A stretch of DNA of 64,000 nucleotides, taken from the NCBI GenBank assembly GCA_021014945.1, contig MU266338.1, positions 62,001 through 126,000 of the forward strand, given 5' to 3'. The notes under the pieces were generated by a model that was given only the letters and a program-made list of their open reading frames with translations, was not told the DNA's origin and did no database searches. Source of the stretch: Leucogyrophana mollusca. Its lineage: Eukaryota > Basidiomycota > Agaricomycetes > Boletales. A program made the translations under genes and the position numbers. Of this stretch, positions 45,761 to 58,185 are shown piece by piece; within the stretch, counting starts at the first letter, position 1; each line of letters opens with the position of its first letter.

Positions 45761-47738
45761 TTAACCGCATCTGCAAGTTATCATTCTCCAGAAACTCGAT
45801 TTGGGCTGGACCTCGTCTTGATCGTGGTATTCATCACCGTGAGATGCCCCGATGTCGTTTCCCCGGGCACGCACATTGCTGACTGCAGGTGGGGCTGCAC
45901 CTACGGTCGAAACCATAGGTGACGCACGGCCATAGGGTTGGGTGCCGTACGGGTCTTCGCCTCCTTCCCGTCCATAGTCCATACCATTAGGAATCGCATT
46001 AGCGTACGGGTGCTGCTGCGTGCTGATATGGCTGGCACGGTTGTGCGGAGTCGAAACGGGGACGTTGATATGTGCCGCAGCGGAAAGCGGTGTGACCTGG
46101 CCGGGGGTATTTCCGCTTCCAGGCGTCAGAGCATTTGGTACTTTGCGTTTCGACCCATGGCGGACAAGAGCAGGTGAGGGTGGCATGACGCCACCAGATT
46201 GAGAAGCTCTTCGCCACTCTGAATCTCGTTGTCGTTCGATGTCTCGTCGACGATCCTGAGGTGCTGGCACAAGGCCAGCATTCTGAATCTGAGCTAGAAC
46301 TTGAGCCTGACCCTGCTGCATAATGAAATATGAAGAAAATCGGTCAAAAGGTCGTGAGACATGGGGTACTCTACTGACCGCGGATGCTTCCCATCCCTTG
46401 CCACCTAGTCGAGGTCAGTTAAATTGAACCAGGCATCATGACAGACAGAAGACGAACCGTTGAGCAGGTTCCAGTCAAAAACGCCGTCGTCTATGTCGCC
46501 ATTGTTTTTTATGACCTTGGCGAATAGTTCTCGTAGGAAGTCGTAATCTGGCGTTTCTTCGAAACCAAGTTTACGGACATAGTTGAGATAAATGCCAAAC
46601 TCTTCTGCAGAGCCAGTTAGCACTGGCAAAGCACGTTCACTAACAACATACCAGGGTAGTTGTCACAAAGGTCCTTGATGGGTGTCGTCTGTTTCTTCTC
46701 TCCAATCTTCTCGTACTTCTGCTTGTTCGTCGCCGCCTTTAAACCTTGCCATGGCAAGCTACCCCTCAAGAAATACATGAAAACATGACCCAGAGCTTCC
46801 AAGTCATCTCTCCGTGATTGTTCTAGCTCGCTATTTGAGAAACCTTGACATATAGAAGCCAGTTGAACGCGTACCTCGTCCAAGGTGGGTGTTAATGCTC
46901 ATGTATCGCGCAGTTCCACTCAAGCTCTTCCGTTCTCGGTAAGGAATGTGCTGTTTCGTTTTGGGGTCGCGGTATTGCTTGGCCATCCCGAAGTCAACGA
47001 CATGTACCACTGAAAAGTTCGCGGATGTCATTACGATGCGGCACTCTATGCGGAGAGCGATGCTGACCATTAGCGGATTTGGTTCCAGGACGTCCTATAA
47101 GAAAATTATCTGGTTTGATATCGCGGTATATTAGATTCTTTTCGTGGATCGTCTGTACTCTGGTCAGCTGTGGATGTGTTAGACTGTGGAGGTCGTATTC
47201 GGGTGTACCATGACAAACCATTTGTCGAGCTGCCATGCACACGGTCTTGATCGAGAATTTCCGCCCGCACATGTCGAACAAGTCCTCTAAACTGGGACCC
47301 AAAAGGTCTATAACCAGAATGTTGTGGAGCCCTTCTTGACCAAAATGGTAGATCTGGGGGATTCCAGCTGTGACGAGGTCAGCGTCCGCCTGCAAGAAAT
47401 GGGCAAGGAGCACATACGACAGCCAGAGAGGATGCGATAGGATCGACATTCGTCACGGAGTTGGGGAGCTTCTGCCTTCCTTGGTTCCTGTGGGGAGTAG
47501 TGGACGGTTGAGGTGCATTGCGACAGAGCCAAGATAATGATACTCACAAACTTGATGGCCACTGTCGTCGAGTTGAGCAGGTTTGTCCCTAGAACGCCGC
47601 GTTTGAGGGTGTATACTACACCTATCCCACAGAGAATTTACCTTCGAAGATGACACCGAACGAGCCCTCTCCGATTTTCTTGCCCACGCGGTAATGGACC
47701 CCGACCAGGTTTGCTGTTCCTGAGTTATGGGAAGACAT
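45761..47738 (-). CDS. Casein kinase 1, membrane-type (Yck/Cki1-like)
   Basis: This is a Ser/Thr kinase of the CK1 family. The ATG at 47738 opens [20 protein letters not shown]; the glycine loop [15 protein letters not shown] follows, and [18 protein letters not shown] carries the catalytic lysine. Downstream are [39 protein letters not shown] with the catalytic aspartate, [11 protein letters not shown] and the CK1-specific [20 protein letters not shown]. The kinase domain ends near [12 protein letters not shown] tail of about 180 residues is rich in Gln, Pro and Gly. The final residues [10 protein letters not shown] contain two cysteines resembling the C-terminal palmitoylation signals of Yck-type kinases. 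About nine short introns are present. Confidence 0.93.
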
Positions 47739-48071
47739 TTGTAGTCTAAATGTACTTTCGCTATAGAAGAAAAAGGGAGAGGACGGGAACGGGAACGACG
47801 AGGGATTCGGCCTTCAGGCCTATTATTGCGGAGGTTGGAAGAATGTTGGAGGAGGGAATTCTCGGTCAATACCGAACGTGCCGAAATGGGCCAAGTCCCT
47901 GTTTGCTATTGGTTTCTATACTAAAAGCGTCTCCCGCGTATCACTGCGGTGAACGTGTTGTGCGGTAATGTACACCGTCCGTCATTGACATCAGATCAGC
48001 ATCCTTGCCCTAATCAAAAGTATATAATGCGGCAGTAACAATCACCCATAAAGGCCTTCCTTTGTCACAGC
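47739..48071. other. Intergenic region upstream of casein kinase 1
   Basis: About 330 bases between the kinase start and the stop of the monooxygenase, both on the minus strand. It holds the kinase promoter and the monooxygenase 3' end. No gene is seen. Confidence 0.6.
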
Positions 48072-50406
48072 CTACCCAGAGAGAAATCCTGGCTTGAGCC
48101 TCGAGAGAATCGCCCACACCGCGGCAGAGTTCCGATTGATCAGAGGCAATGCCACAATCAAGAGAGCAGCAAGTGCTCCCCATCTCACCAGCATTCCATT
48201 TCTTCGCCTCTGCTGCGTCCATCGCTCTCCTCCGACCGCTCTAAAGTCGTCCCAATGCGGGTTTCGCGTAATCCACCAGAACAAGGACATCATCCCCGGG
48301 AACGTTGCAATGTTCCTGACGCCGTCCCGACCATCCCCTCGATAATACGAGAAGCAATCTAGAAAAACGGTGTTACGCATGCGTTTTTGGATCCATGCAT
48401 TGTATTTGTTTGTGGCCTCAACAGTCACTTCTAGTGACTTTGTTTTGCCTTCGAGGATCGGCCTAATCAGTTTGCAGACATATTGAGCCTGTAATGCTGA
48501 TTAGGACAAAGGAGATGACCACTTAAAGAAACGCCACCGACTTGTACTTCGATCGAAAACAGGAGCGAGGCATGACCCGATCCAGCGTTTGGACCTGTAA
48601 GTCAGTCAATAAGCGGTCGATATGGCAATCTGCGTTGCTCCAGCGTACCGACAACGGTGAAGATATTGGGAAATCCGGGGAAAACCGTGCCCCGGTAGCC
48701 GGTGGCCCCACCTTGAGACTCGAAGTATTTGTCGAGCGTGATTCCATTCACTCCACGAAAGGCCACATCTCTGGTAACCTGCAGGCAGTGTTCAATCACT
48801 TCGGATACACAGGAACTATAGATGGCTCACCAGCAGGAATCCAGTCCCAAGGATAACAATATCTAGGGGTATAGACTCTCCATTCTTGAGCTTCACTCCC
48901 TCTTCCACAATTTCTGCAACGCCTTCCCAAACGAGATCGACATTGGGCTGGTGTAAAGCGGAGAGATAACCGGGGTCAACTATGATCCGTTTGCATCCCG
49001 GTGCTGTACGCTCCGTGTAAATCCAATTATCTCCTTGGACCTATGAAATGCGCTTACGGTACGAGGGAATTAAAGCGTCTTGGTACTGCGTTGGCGCAGT
49101 GTCCTTCATGTACTTCGTGAACGCCTAGGTGGCCATTTGTAAATGTCAAATGGTACGCTGAACAAACCATGCCAACCATTTTGACCAATTTCGACACAGG
49201 AAGCTGCGATTGGTACATGAACCAGCCAAGGTCGGACTAGCAGTCCTCAGCCACGGCTACCGCATCTACAACGTGCGCTACTCACCCTGATCATGATTGA
49301 GTTGCGGTATGCCCGCAAGAGTATAGGCACATGAGCGAACGCCCACTTGACCCAACGAGGGTATCGGTACTGCCCCTATATCTGCTGTGTCAGTATTCTG
49401 CGAAGCATTGGATCACATGAAATGCGGCACCTTTGGCGCAAACCACTGCCGTGACCGACCGAAGTTGATCACCTCCACCGTAGGGTCCGCAGCAATGATC
49501 GGCACGAATTGCGCGCTTATGCCGCCGTAGTAGGTGAGCCGCCCTGACACACAGGGGCCGCAAGCAATGGCAAAACTCACGCAGAGCATCCATTCCCAAT
49601 CACGCCAACTCGCTTCCCTTTCAAATCCACGTCGTGTCTCCATTTCAGAGAGTGCCAGAGTGGGCCCTTGAATTTCTCAACTCCGGGCAAGTCCTTGGGG
49701 AACAAGGGCGTAGTAAAAGCGCCAACCGCCTGGATAACGATTTCAGCGCACGTTTCCCTCCGCTCGCCCGTGATCGTGTCTTGGAGTGTTATCTTATGAA
49801 CACTCGCTTGATCGTTCCATTCCACCTGATCGACACGCGTATTGAAGACGGTGTGGGCGAGGAGATTGTGCTTCTCGTGAAGCCGCTCCCAATAGGAGCG
49901 GATCTCTGCTTGGGAGATGTAATAGCTGTCCCAATTGGGGTTCAGCTCGCTGGAGAGGGAATACCAATGCCCAGAGACGTCTGAGCTGCAACCCTAGAGC
50001 CACAAATCAGCCTTCGAACAGATAAGCCACGAGCGATAGAACAGGCATGCTTACAGGATACGTGTTGTCCTGGCAAAGAATGAGTGACGAGAAGCAATGG
50101 ATTCACACGAACACATACCCTCCAGGTCCCTCCAACAGATGATGCCTTTTCATATAGCTTGATTATCGACGTCAGGGGGTTTGATTGTGGCGTAATGCGA
50201 TGCGCATCAGGATCCAGCTCACCACGAAATTCTCAAACCCAAGCTGGTTTTTCAAATTTATAGCCATAGTAATACCTGAAACACTGCAAGCAGTTTGGTC
50301 ATCGGTCCCGTCCGCATGGATCAGAAGAGCAACTTGATGCGTACCCTGCGCCGATTATGGCGACCCGAGGCCTGCTTTTATCCATGCTAACTGGGTCGAG
50401 CATCAT
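48072..50406 (-). CDS. FAD/NADPH monooxygenase, Baeyer-Villiger type, with C-terminal membrane helix
   Basis: The enzyme uses FAD and NADPH to insert oxygen beside a carbonyl or to oxygenate heteroatoms. The ATG at 50406 leads to VAIIGAGITMAINLKN, the FAD Rossmann motif, complete after an intron at about 50276-50351. The block SDVSGHWYSLSSELNPNWD follows. Then comes FKGPLWHSLKW, which fits the Baeyer-Villiger fingerprint FxGxxxHxxxW exactly, and RVGVIGNGCSA as the NADP site. Later exons carry VINFGRSRQWFAPKGQYRYP and WVKWAFAHVPILLRAY. The C-terminal exon has NYNAW-like helices, then a hydrophobic segment (GALAALLIVALPLI) just before the stop at 48072, suggesting membrane attachment. Its substrate is unknown, and no biosynthetic cluster surrounds it. 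Confidence 0.83.
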
Positions 50407-50916
50407 GATCTTGCTTCGCTGTCAGAGATTGGGTGAGCGGATAACATCGAACACCGGAGAAGTTCCATCCCCCGGCGTGGACAAGATTATACTTAGACAT
50501 CTCGTTGGAACCACGACGCTGACCCCTTCCAGTCCAGAGGTACCCATGGAGGTTTTGGCCAACCATGATATGACGATACCAAGAATAACTGCATTACTCA
50601 TCATTGGCTCCGAGACCTTTTTGGGGCGGGTGGGCATACTTATAGTCGTCGGATCCGAGGCATGCATACACTCGAGTTTTGAGGTCTACATTGCTTCACT
50701 CGTCGCGCTGCGAGAGGTTGGAAATGCATGGTACAAGAGGACATGAAATACAGGTAAGGGTACTAGATGGGGAAGGCAACTAAACGGGGGTAACAGGATT
50801 AAACCATCATGGTACTATCACAAAACGATGCAAGCTATGGGCGAAATATGCCAGTCCAATCCGCTGATATGTAGTGCTTTTTACAAGAATTATTATCTGC
50901 TCCACCAACAAGTCTC
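50407..50916. other. Intergenic region upstream of the monooxygenase
   Basis: About 510 bases between the monooxygenase start and the GID4 stop, both minus strand. An open frame of about 80 codons (50422-50667, minus) has no recognisable content and no supporting splice structure, so I do not call it. Confidence 0.55.
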
Positions 50917-52486
50917 TTAGCGAAACTCGAAGCTGGAGCTGGAGCGTTCCGGCACGTGAGACAACGATAGTTGCTGATACCTATGGCAATGACGATTGAG
51001 AGTGTGATGTCATTATTAGGCAGTGAAACTTACGGTTCGGAGTTCTGATGGAAGTAAAACCCGTTCATCGTCGCGGCCGGAAGGGGAGTACGTGGACCGA
51101 CAGAAGTTCCGCGGGCGCCTCGGCGTACACTGGAGTCCCTTCGTCTGCGGACAGGTGGGGATGCATCTTGTTTTACAGAGGGAGGCGAGATAGACAACGG
51201 CGCGTCTTCATTAATATCGTTCCCAAGAGGAACGGATTGTGTGACAGGACGAAGAGTAGATGCCGGCGGCGGAGGATTGAAATCAACGCAAACATAGTAG
51301 AAGCCTGCCACGAGGAACAGAATAGCATAGCTGTGTTAGATGCTGTGGTCCAACAAAAGCTGGCCACGGTACAGTCATCATCCTTAGGGATAACCACATA
51401 CCAGCGAAACTTGCACCATTGATGTCCTGCACACGGTGATCGGGGACGAGGAATCGCTCCTTCCACCGCATGAATACGGCGCCGCGGTCCCTGTCGGGCA
51501 TCGTCAAGTGAGGCTCCTTGAGCTCGTTCTTGACATGGCGGAAGGCGGGGAAGCGCTGCCAGTGGACCATATCTTCCTGCTTGTTGGCACCCCAGTTTTG
51601 TGTCAGGAATCCATAGCGACTGCCAATTATTTCGGCGTCAAAGTATGTGGTCAATTCAGGCCAGTCGTCAGTCAGGCCGCGGATACGGAGGTAGCCACAG
51701 AGAAAGGAAGAAGAAAAGTCTACATCCTGTCGTTCTGGTGAGCGACACTATTTAGTTAAACAGCACGATAATATTACGAACCACGATGTTGACATTTACT
51801 TCATAGCTGTTCCTACCACTCTTCTGGGAGCCCTGAAACGTAGCACCAGGATACAAGCAATGATGACCTTGGGAGCGCACTCTGATGCGGGTTATATCGG
51901 TAAGAGGATCCGGAGCTGGCACAGATTGACGCTGAGTGTGAGGGGCCGCATTGGTGGAGGCGGTGGAGGCGCGCTGATGAGGAGAGGCTGACCATGAGGG
52001 AGGGATGTTGGCACTAGTGCGGATGGCCAGTGCAGGAGGCTTTGCGGTGGCGGACAGAGTGCTTTGGGGGGTGATGGGAGAACAAGGGTACGGGGACAAA
52101 AAAGAAGACATGGACGAGTCAGAGGGAAAGCTAGACGAAGGCGATGATTCCAAGTCGGTGTCATCGTCGAAAGGTGAGTCGCGAAGGATATGGGCCGGCT
52201 GGAGAGGATTTGACTGAGTATTGATGTTGGATGGGACAGGGCGGCTCAATCCATTGGCCACGTCGACCAAGAGAGCAAGGGAATCCTCTGGCAAGAGACA
52301 CGAAGTTCTGTCCCGACATGGTGCGCAGACGGACGAAGAATCCTGGTCGTCGACGACGTACACAGCCGAGTTTGGTGAGTCGAGAGGACAGCGGCAGAAG
52401 GAACAGAGCTTTATAGCTTGACCCTGACTGTGATCTTGCTGAGGTTGTTCGATTATAACGGGATATAAATCTTCAGAGGATGGCAT
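50917..52486 (-). CDS. GID4: GID4/VID24, substrate receptor of the GID/CTLH ubiquitin ligase
   Basis: GID4 binds N-terminal proline degrons and brings gluconeogenic enzymes to the GID ligase when glucose returns. The beta-barrel domain is clear: YPGATFQGSQKSGRNSYEVN, GYLRIRGLTDDWPELTTYFD, EIIGSRYGFLTQNWGA and DMVHWQRFPAF. FLVPDHRVQDINGASFAGFY follows. The last splice joins NSEP to YQQLSLSHVPERSSSSFEFR, the conserved C-terminus, with TAA at 50917-50919. The N-terminal 180 residues are unlike short GID4 proteins: two CxxC pairs (CSFC and CAPC, about 25 residues apart), then a Ser/Pro-rich linker. The ATG at 52486 is chosen; an in-frame codon at 52519 is the alternative. Confidence 0.93.
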
Positions 52487-53446
52487 AATGAAATGGCTGC
52501 TGCTGGCTGGCTTGTGCACGAGGATGGGCTGAGGCTTTCGACTGGGCTGGGGTCAGAATTCTCTGCTGTCAGTGCGTGTGGGTAACTCTCGCGTGATCCC
52601 CTGCGACACCGTGGGAATCCTCTTCTTTGGGTCTTGTCCCTGTCTTTTTGTTGCTTTTCTCTGCCGTCGACAAGGTACTTTTCGATTCAAAGGAGGATAT
52701 CGTTCGTCCTTGGGGTCAAGTACTACCACGGACGTGTCCACCGGAGCGTGCATCACCGATGCAATCATATTAACCTCCAGCAAGCGCCAAAGGGCGCTGG
52801 AGATTGTTAATTTAGCGCTCGGTCGCGCTACATCTTCTGTAAAGGCAGTGGTTTGCATCATCGACATGGCTTCCATTCTACCGCGACTGCCGGTCTTTTT
52901 TGTTCGTTCCTCAATTTCATGAGACCGGCCGACCTTCCACGTGTCTATCCGCTCGTCCTTCTCGTTATCCCAAGTCCCCAAATTTGGCTTACCCCGCCAC
53001 CTCTCCATGCTGCGCTGCGCCCGATTGAGATCAAGGGGCCCGAGTCGGGTATCCCGCATGGCATCGCCCCCGTCAAGAGGACAATTAATACACACGCACA
53101 CGCAATAGCCCAGTAGGACCACTGACATTGTTCCCTTGTCCCTTGATTGCAAGTTTGACCAGGATAAAATCTGCTAGTATGATCCTTCATTGGACTGTTC
53201 AGTATAAGGACAGGGTCAATTGCCGCCATCAAACGCCACCTTCGCTACCAGTGGTATACGAGGTGCTGTCTCAACTTCCTGTCTCCTACTTGGAGGATAA
53301 CATCTGTGATGTCGCAAAGGTGAAACGGGAGAATTGGTATTATCTGGATAAGACTTGCGTCAACTGATTCTTCCTTTCAGCTCAGCAAGTTTGAGCATAG
53401 GAAACCAATAGGAGATAGCTACATCAGATAGCGCTACATCTTAAAG
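52487..53446. other. Sparse region between GID4 and UTP21
   Basis: Nearly 1 kb lies between the GID4 ATG and the UTP21 stop. An uninterrupted minus-strand frame spans 52553-53152, with its first ATG at 53128, but the composition is unremarkable and I recognise no family. It may be GID4 leader, an unknown gene or chance. Plus-strand frames across the same interval are no better. Confidence 0.5.
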
Positions 53447-56400
53447 TTACAGCGGATCGCGCACAAATCCCAGGGTCCCAAGAGAAGATGCCAAAAGCTC
53501 CAACACCCTCTCGCTCTCCTTTCGCTGTACCTCCAACAGCCCCTCCAACTCTTCTCGAAGCTCAACATTCTCGATCATAACATCTGCATGCATGCGCAGG
53601 AACACATTAAGGAGCGTCTGCACAGCTTCGAAATCCCGATGTGAGAGTAGTCGGCGCCTCAGCGCGTGAAGGAATTGCCTCAAGTTGTCAATGCTGACTA
53701 GCGATCGGAGTTCGAGATCCACCGCAGCAGGTGAAAGGCTTTTTATGTAGTCGAAGAGATCGTCGTCTATGCAGCAAGATAACAAATAGCTGGCGTCAGA
53801 GCTCTTGCTTCACATAAAGGAGGGGCACACTTACTATCGCCACCACTTTCGAGCTCCACTAGCTTCTTCTGGAATACGCTCTTGGTTCGCGCAGCAATCT
53901 TGTCCAGCCTTCGAGTAGGCTTCTCATTCTTCTTGTCTTCCTTCTGTTCGATCGCAAACCGTTGTTCCACGCCTGGAAGAGTAGGCAGGAAGAAAGGAGC
54001 TTGCTCTGGCTTCTTTGGTGGCTCTTTCGGTTTGTTGCGTTGCTAGATTGGCATGCATGTTGAGGAGGTGTGGCAGCAGCGTAAGCTACGGAGCACGAAC
54101 CTGGATAACCTCGAGGTTGAGCAGCGTTTGCCACCGTGATCGAGGGAGGAGCGTCAATGTCACGAGGTCGCCGTCCAACTGAGGAGGCGTAGAAAATACG
54201 TCCACAGCCGTGTCCTCCACAGTAAGTGCGGACAAGCCTTCCAGAGCTAGCGGACCGTTAAAACATACCGTGTAGGCGCTGTTCGGGGCTGGAACATACC
54301 TTCGTCTTCAGCAACACCCTGCATTGATGGCAGGGCAGATTCTGATATATCGTTTTCGGACACCGTCTGGAACGCAACTTCGCCATATTGTGCACGGTTT
54401 GCCCTTGAACAGCGTCAGGAGATGTGATATAGGATGTGCTCTACGTAATCATACTCACCAGAGAAACACGCCAACGCTGTCCACGTGCGCCGTCGCCAGA
54501 AAGTCATTGGTAGGCGAGAATGCGATACTCGTGGCCACGCTTGGTGTTCGGAACGCATCGATGAGGCGTCCGGTGGGGATGTCAAACGTCCTGATCGTCG
54601 AGTCTAAAGAGGCTGCAACTAGCCACCGAGAATCGGGTGAGAATGCCTGCAAATTCAGAGAATTTAAAGGTCAGCTGAATTGAGCGGCAGGCAGACTCAC
54701 GATATCAAGGATACGGCCTTGTGTGCCGCAAGGGAGTTCTCTGACGATTCGGCGTGTCTCTATATCTACAATGCGGACCACCTTATCGTCGCATACAGCA
54801 GCCAGGAGCCCAGTATCGCGATGCAAAGTGATGGATGATGCCGCCGCAGGGAGGACCAGAGTATGGTCCAGCTTCGTCGTATGGAAGTCAAAGAACTGGT
54901 ATACGTTAGTGAAGAAACTACGAGACTCGTGGCACATACTCACATTTATGGTTCCATCAAGTGTGCTGGCGATCACCAAGCGGTTCAGAGCGTCAGTTGC
55001 CAACCCGCTTATACATCGCTCGTTCGCTTTTGGTTTCGTCGACGACTCAAGTCGGTCGGCTACAGCCTGAGGACACGGCCCGACTTTGAAAGTCTTCCTC
55101 TTTAGTCCAGATTGCATGTTCCATATGTGAATTTCGCCCGTTGATGACCCTGCTATGCCGAAGTTCCCGCATGCTGTCACGCACACAGACTTACCAACGG
55201 AAGGATGTCGGTGATGAGCTGGGAGCCGGGGCGGAACGGCTAACGTACCTTCACAGAACCGGACTGCGCTTTGCGCTTCGAGCCTTCGGTGTAGTTCAGC
55301 GTGTGTTTGCCGAGCCTTTTGCTTTGAACGGTCCATGACCGAATGAGGGGCTCGTCATTGTGTGCAGTCAGAACATCGTCCCAGTCCTTCGATCGTGTAG
55401 ACGAATGTGCGATAGCAGTTATGGGAGGGAACTTGAGAGATGCTAGAGGTTTCGAGAGCGTAGTGGCTTTTCGTACGAGAGAACCTACGAAAAGGCAACG
55501 TCTGCATGTGTGGTCCACGAGATCAGTGATTTGGAACCAACCTTGTGACATCTCGAATGACCGAGAATCACGGACAACCGAGGTATATCGCAGACTCCGA
55601 TCCGTGGAAGCCGTCAACAGCTGCTTTCCATCGTCTCCATAGTACCGTATCAGATGTGGTGGAGCGTGATGGCCCGAGCGGAATTTTAGCAGCCGAGGGG
55701 CGGCAGTGGGTGAGTCGAATAACCATTGCTGTGTCGGGATTACCAACCGGGCGGCATGATATCTGGTTACCAGCGACATACCTTGACGCTGTTGTCCTCG
55801 CCCGAACTGATCAGAACCGGCTGACCGGGAACCCATTCAACTGCGCTAACGGCTCCATCATGAGCACCACGAACGAGATGCAGTAATCGTCCGCCGGAAT
55901 TTAGATCCCAAAGAGCAATGTGACCTGATGACGACGCCGACGCGAGAATGGGGTGACCGTCTAGTGAAATGCCATAAGTCAGTGGAATAAAGGCGAGGGA
56001 AAGCACGGACCGCTTCTAAATGATAAGGCTCGGATCCCTCCGCTATCCATGTACATCCGCATCAGCCGTTCGTCTGCGCGAACGTCGTAGACTGAGATTT
56101 CACCAGAGGTGAATCCAATACCGACCACGTCAATGGCTGGAGACTGTGTCAGAGCAGTTATTGCACTAGGGGGCATGCTCGCAGCATTTTGGGCGGGTAA
56201 TGTGAGTAGCTGCGAGCCAGAAAATTTGTGGACACATGTTCTATAATGGCCGATAGCAGAGATACATTCAATTGGCAACAGAAGTCGTGAAAAAAAGCGA
56301 AGACGCACTGAGTGCGGATGTTCCATAGCTGAAGATCACCTTCACTGCTAGCGACCAGTATTTTGTTCACATACGTAGCTGGGTGCAGCATGAGTACAGC

Positions 56401-57123
56401 AGTGAAGCCGACGTCGAATTGTATATTCGAGGAGAACGAGAGGTCTGGGATATTGGGTGAGTTGCAGCGTCCCCTGATATACTTTTCAAGCGTACCTGGG
56501 CTGGCTACGTCCCATATAAGCATTCGGCCGCCATCTTCTGTAAGGGCCAGCAGCTGGGACCCAAACACCGTTATTGAGGCCAGCGCAGTTCCAATAGGAT
56601 TTGTGACCCGTGCAACCTTGCACATAAGCCCATGTCAAGACCTGTCAAGCACCTTCCCGAAGAGCTGCCTTACCTCTTTGCCACGAAGGTATTTTATTAC
56701 ATGAGGACCGGATGCAGCCCATACAGCATCCCCATCCATGATCAGACAAGAAATAGGGTCCGATGCCTCTGGGCCTATACACGATCGCAATCACCAGTGA
56801 GTTTCGCAACATATTAAGACCCCTACCAGTCTCAAAGACTCACCAACGAAAAGCAGCCCCATCTTTCCGCCCTCCCACATTGCCCAAGACCGACCCAAAC
56901 ATGTAAGCAGATGTATACGCGGCCCATCGGTTGCGCCTTTATGCGAGCGAGTCTGAAGGTGGAATGGGATGTGATTTGTTATGAGGCCGAGGGCGCGAAA
57001 AGGGACAAATAGACGAGGTTCCTTCGAGGCGGCCTCAGCTTTGAACTTTTGTTTGGACGAACTCGTGCGGATTTTCTTACGAGGGCGTGTTTCGACAGTC
57101 TCTGGATCGTTGTTCACAGACAT
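53447..57123 (-). CDS. UTP21: U3 snoRNP WD-repeat protein UTP21 (WDR36)
   Basis: UTP21 belongs to the UTP-B module of the small-subunit processome and is needed for 18S rRNA maturation. The ATG at 57123 opens a basic N-terminus. Two beta-propellers follow. The first contains RLFVPFRALGLITNHIPFHL, ALTEDGGRMLIWDVASPGTL and VASSEGDLQLWNIRT. The second has SSTGEIHIWNMQSGLKRKTF, RCISGLATDALNRLVIASTL, DIAFSPDSRWLVAASLDSTI and TSIAFSPTNDFLATAHVDSV. The C-terminal UTP21 domain reads FFLPTLPGVEQRF, then LVSIDNLRQFLHALRRRLLS and ADVMIENVELREELEGLL. The stop is at 53447. About twelve short introns break it. The length (about 950-1000 residues) is full. Confidence 0.94.
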
Positions 57124-57489
57124 TGCAGTGAAATTGACCTTGCTGCAGATTTTTTGGAAGACTTGAAAACCCAGAGATCATAGATAGAAATCATTTTCAT
57201 GTGACCAGACGCGTCGGGGCGCGTTTCCCACGCTCTTTCTTCTGCTCCTCTTCACCCATGGGGGCTCGTTGCCCTTACTACCCCCAAGCATGGGGGATAA
57301 TACCCGTATCCCGTAGAACTGAGAAGGGGGTGCTGTGAAGATATTCGCGCTCACGCGTTCCTTCGTGGGATCACCAGTGGGGACGGACTTGGACATTCTA
57401 CATCTGTATGCATTTCCACCGACAGAGCCTTCAAGGGACTATATGCCCTCCACGTTATCACTGATACACTTTCTGCAGGAAGCATCTCG

Positions 57490-58091
57490 ATGCACCCCGA
57501 GAACTCGACGCCCGCAGTTACGATCGACGACCATGTACGCCGCTCTGCATTTTATGGTCCTCAACTTCAAGCAGACACAACTTGTCATACCCCATCAAAG
57601 GGCTTCCTGCGAGAAATTTCGATGACGCTGAGGCTTTGATTGATTCTATGCAGGTGTCATGCTCACAGCCCCCGTTCGTTCCACAGCCCTTCTCCCTGAG
57701 CACCGTCGCCATGGTCGAAAAACGGGGGCGACAAATGTACTCTCCAATGTGGTTTACGACCGTTAAATATAGTATGTATCATGCGGAAGCGTGGTGCTTT
57801 CCGGGCTCCCGAAAGGCTTTAAGAATATGACATGCGCTATAGGACTCAATCGGGATCTCATAAAGGTGGAGTGGGAGGAAGCCTTTGGTTTGATGTGATC
57901 AAAGCGGAAGGGCGGGATACCGGCTTGCACCACGAGGAACTTCGAGCTGTTGGCAGTGGTGTCGAGTCGGGAGGAACGAAAGCGCGGCAGAGAATACACA
58001 AGCACGGGTGTGTATTATCGCTAATAATCCTGACATCAAATGATTATCGTTTGCTGAGGTACTCGATCCGTTCAAAGACCCCCTAACCTAA
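57490..58091 (+). other. Coding-like stretch, gene structure unresolved
   Basis: Fragments here look translated. One frame reads ARNFDDAEALIDSMQVSCSQ and goes on to MYSPMWFTTVKY. A canonical 52-base intron (GTATGT to TTTAAG) then joins it to DMRYRTQSGSHKGGVGGSLW. A second intron can join this to VLDPFKDPLT and TAA at 58089-58091. The 5' part is unclear: a small ATG frame at 57490 (MHPENSTPAVTIDDHVRRSA) does not link in phase. I recognise no family. Confidence 0.25.
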
Positions 58092-58185
58092 CTTAAGACC
58101 TTCCTGCGGGCCCGTGGTCGAATGTCCATTGTTCAAATGTAACGAAACGATTTAGGGTGCATCTTTGCTTCTGCGAGGCCATTCT

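Noticed and set aside
52553..53152. Minus-strand open frame of about 200 codons upstream of GID4
   Set aside because: No family motifs and no splice support, and the frame opens with a TTG; kept only as a note in the intergenic entry.
58081..58095. CCCTAACCTAAC as a telomere-like repeat
   Set aside because: Only a partial, imperfect pair of units with no array; it overlaps a possible stop codon and looks incidental.
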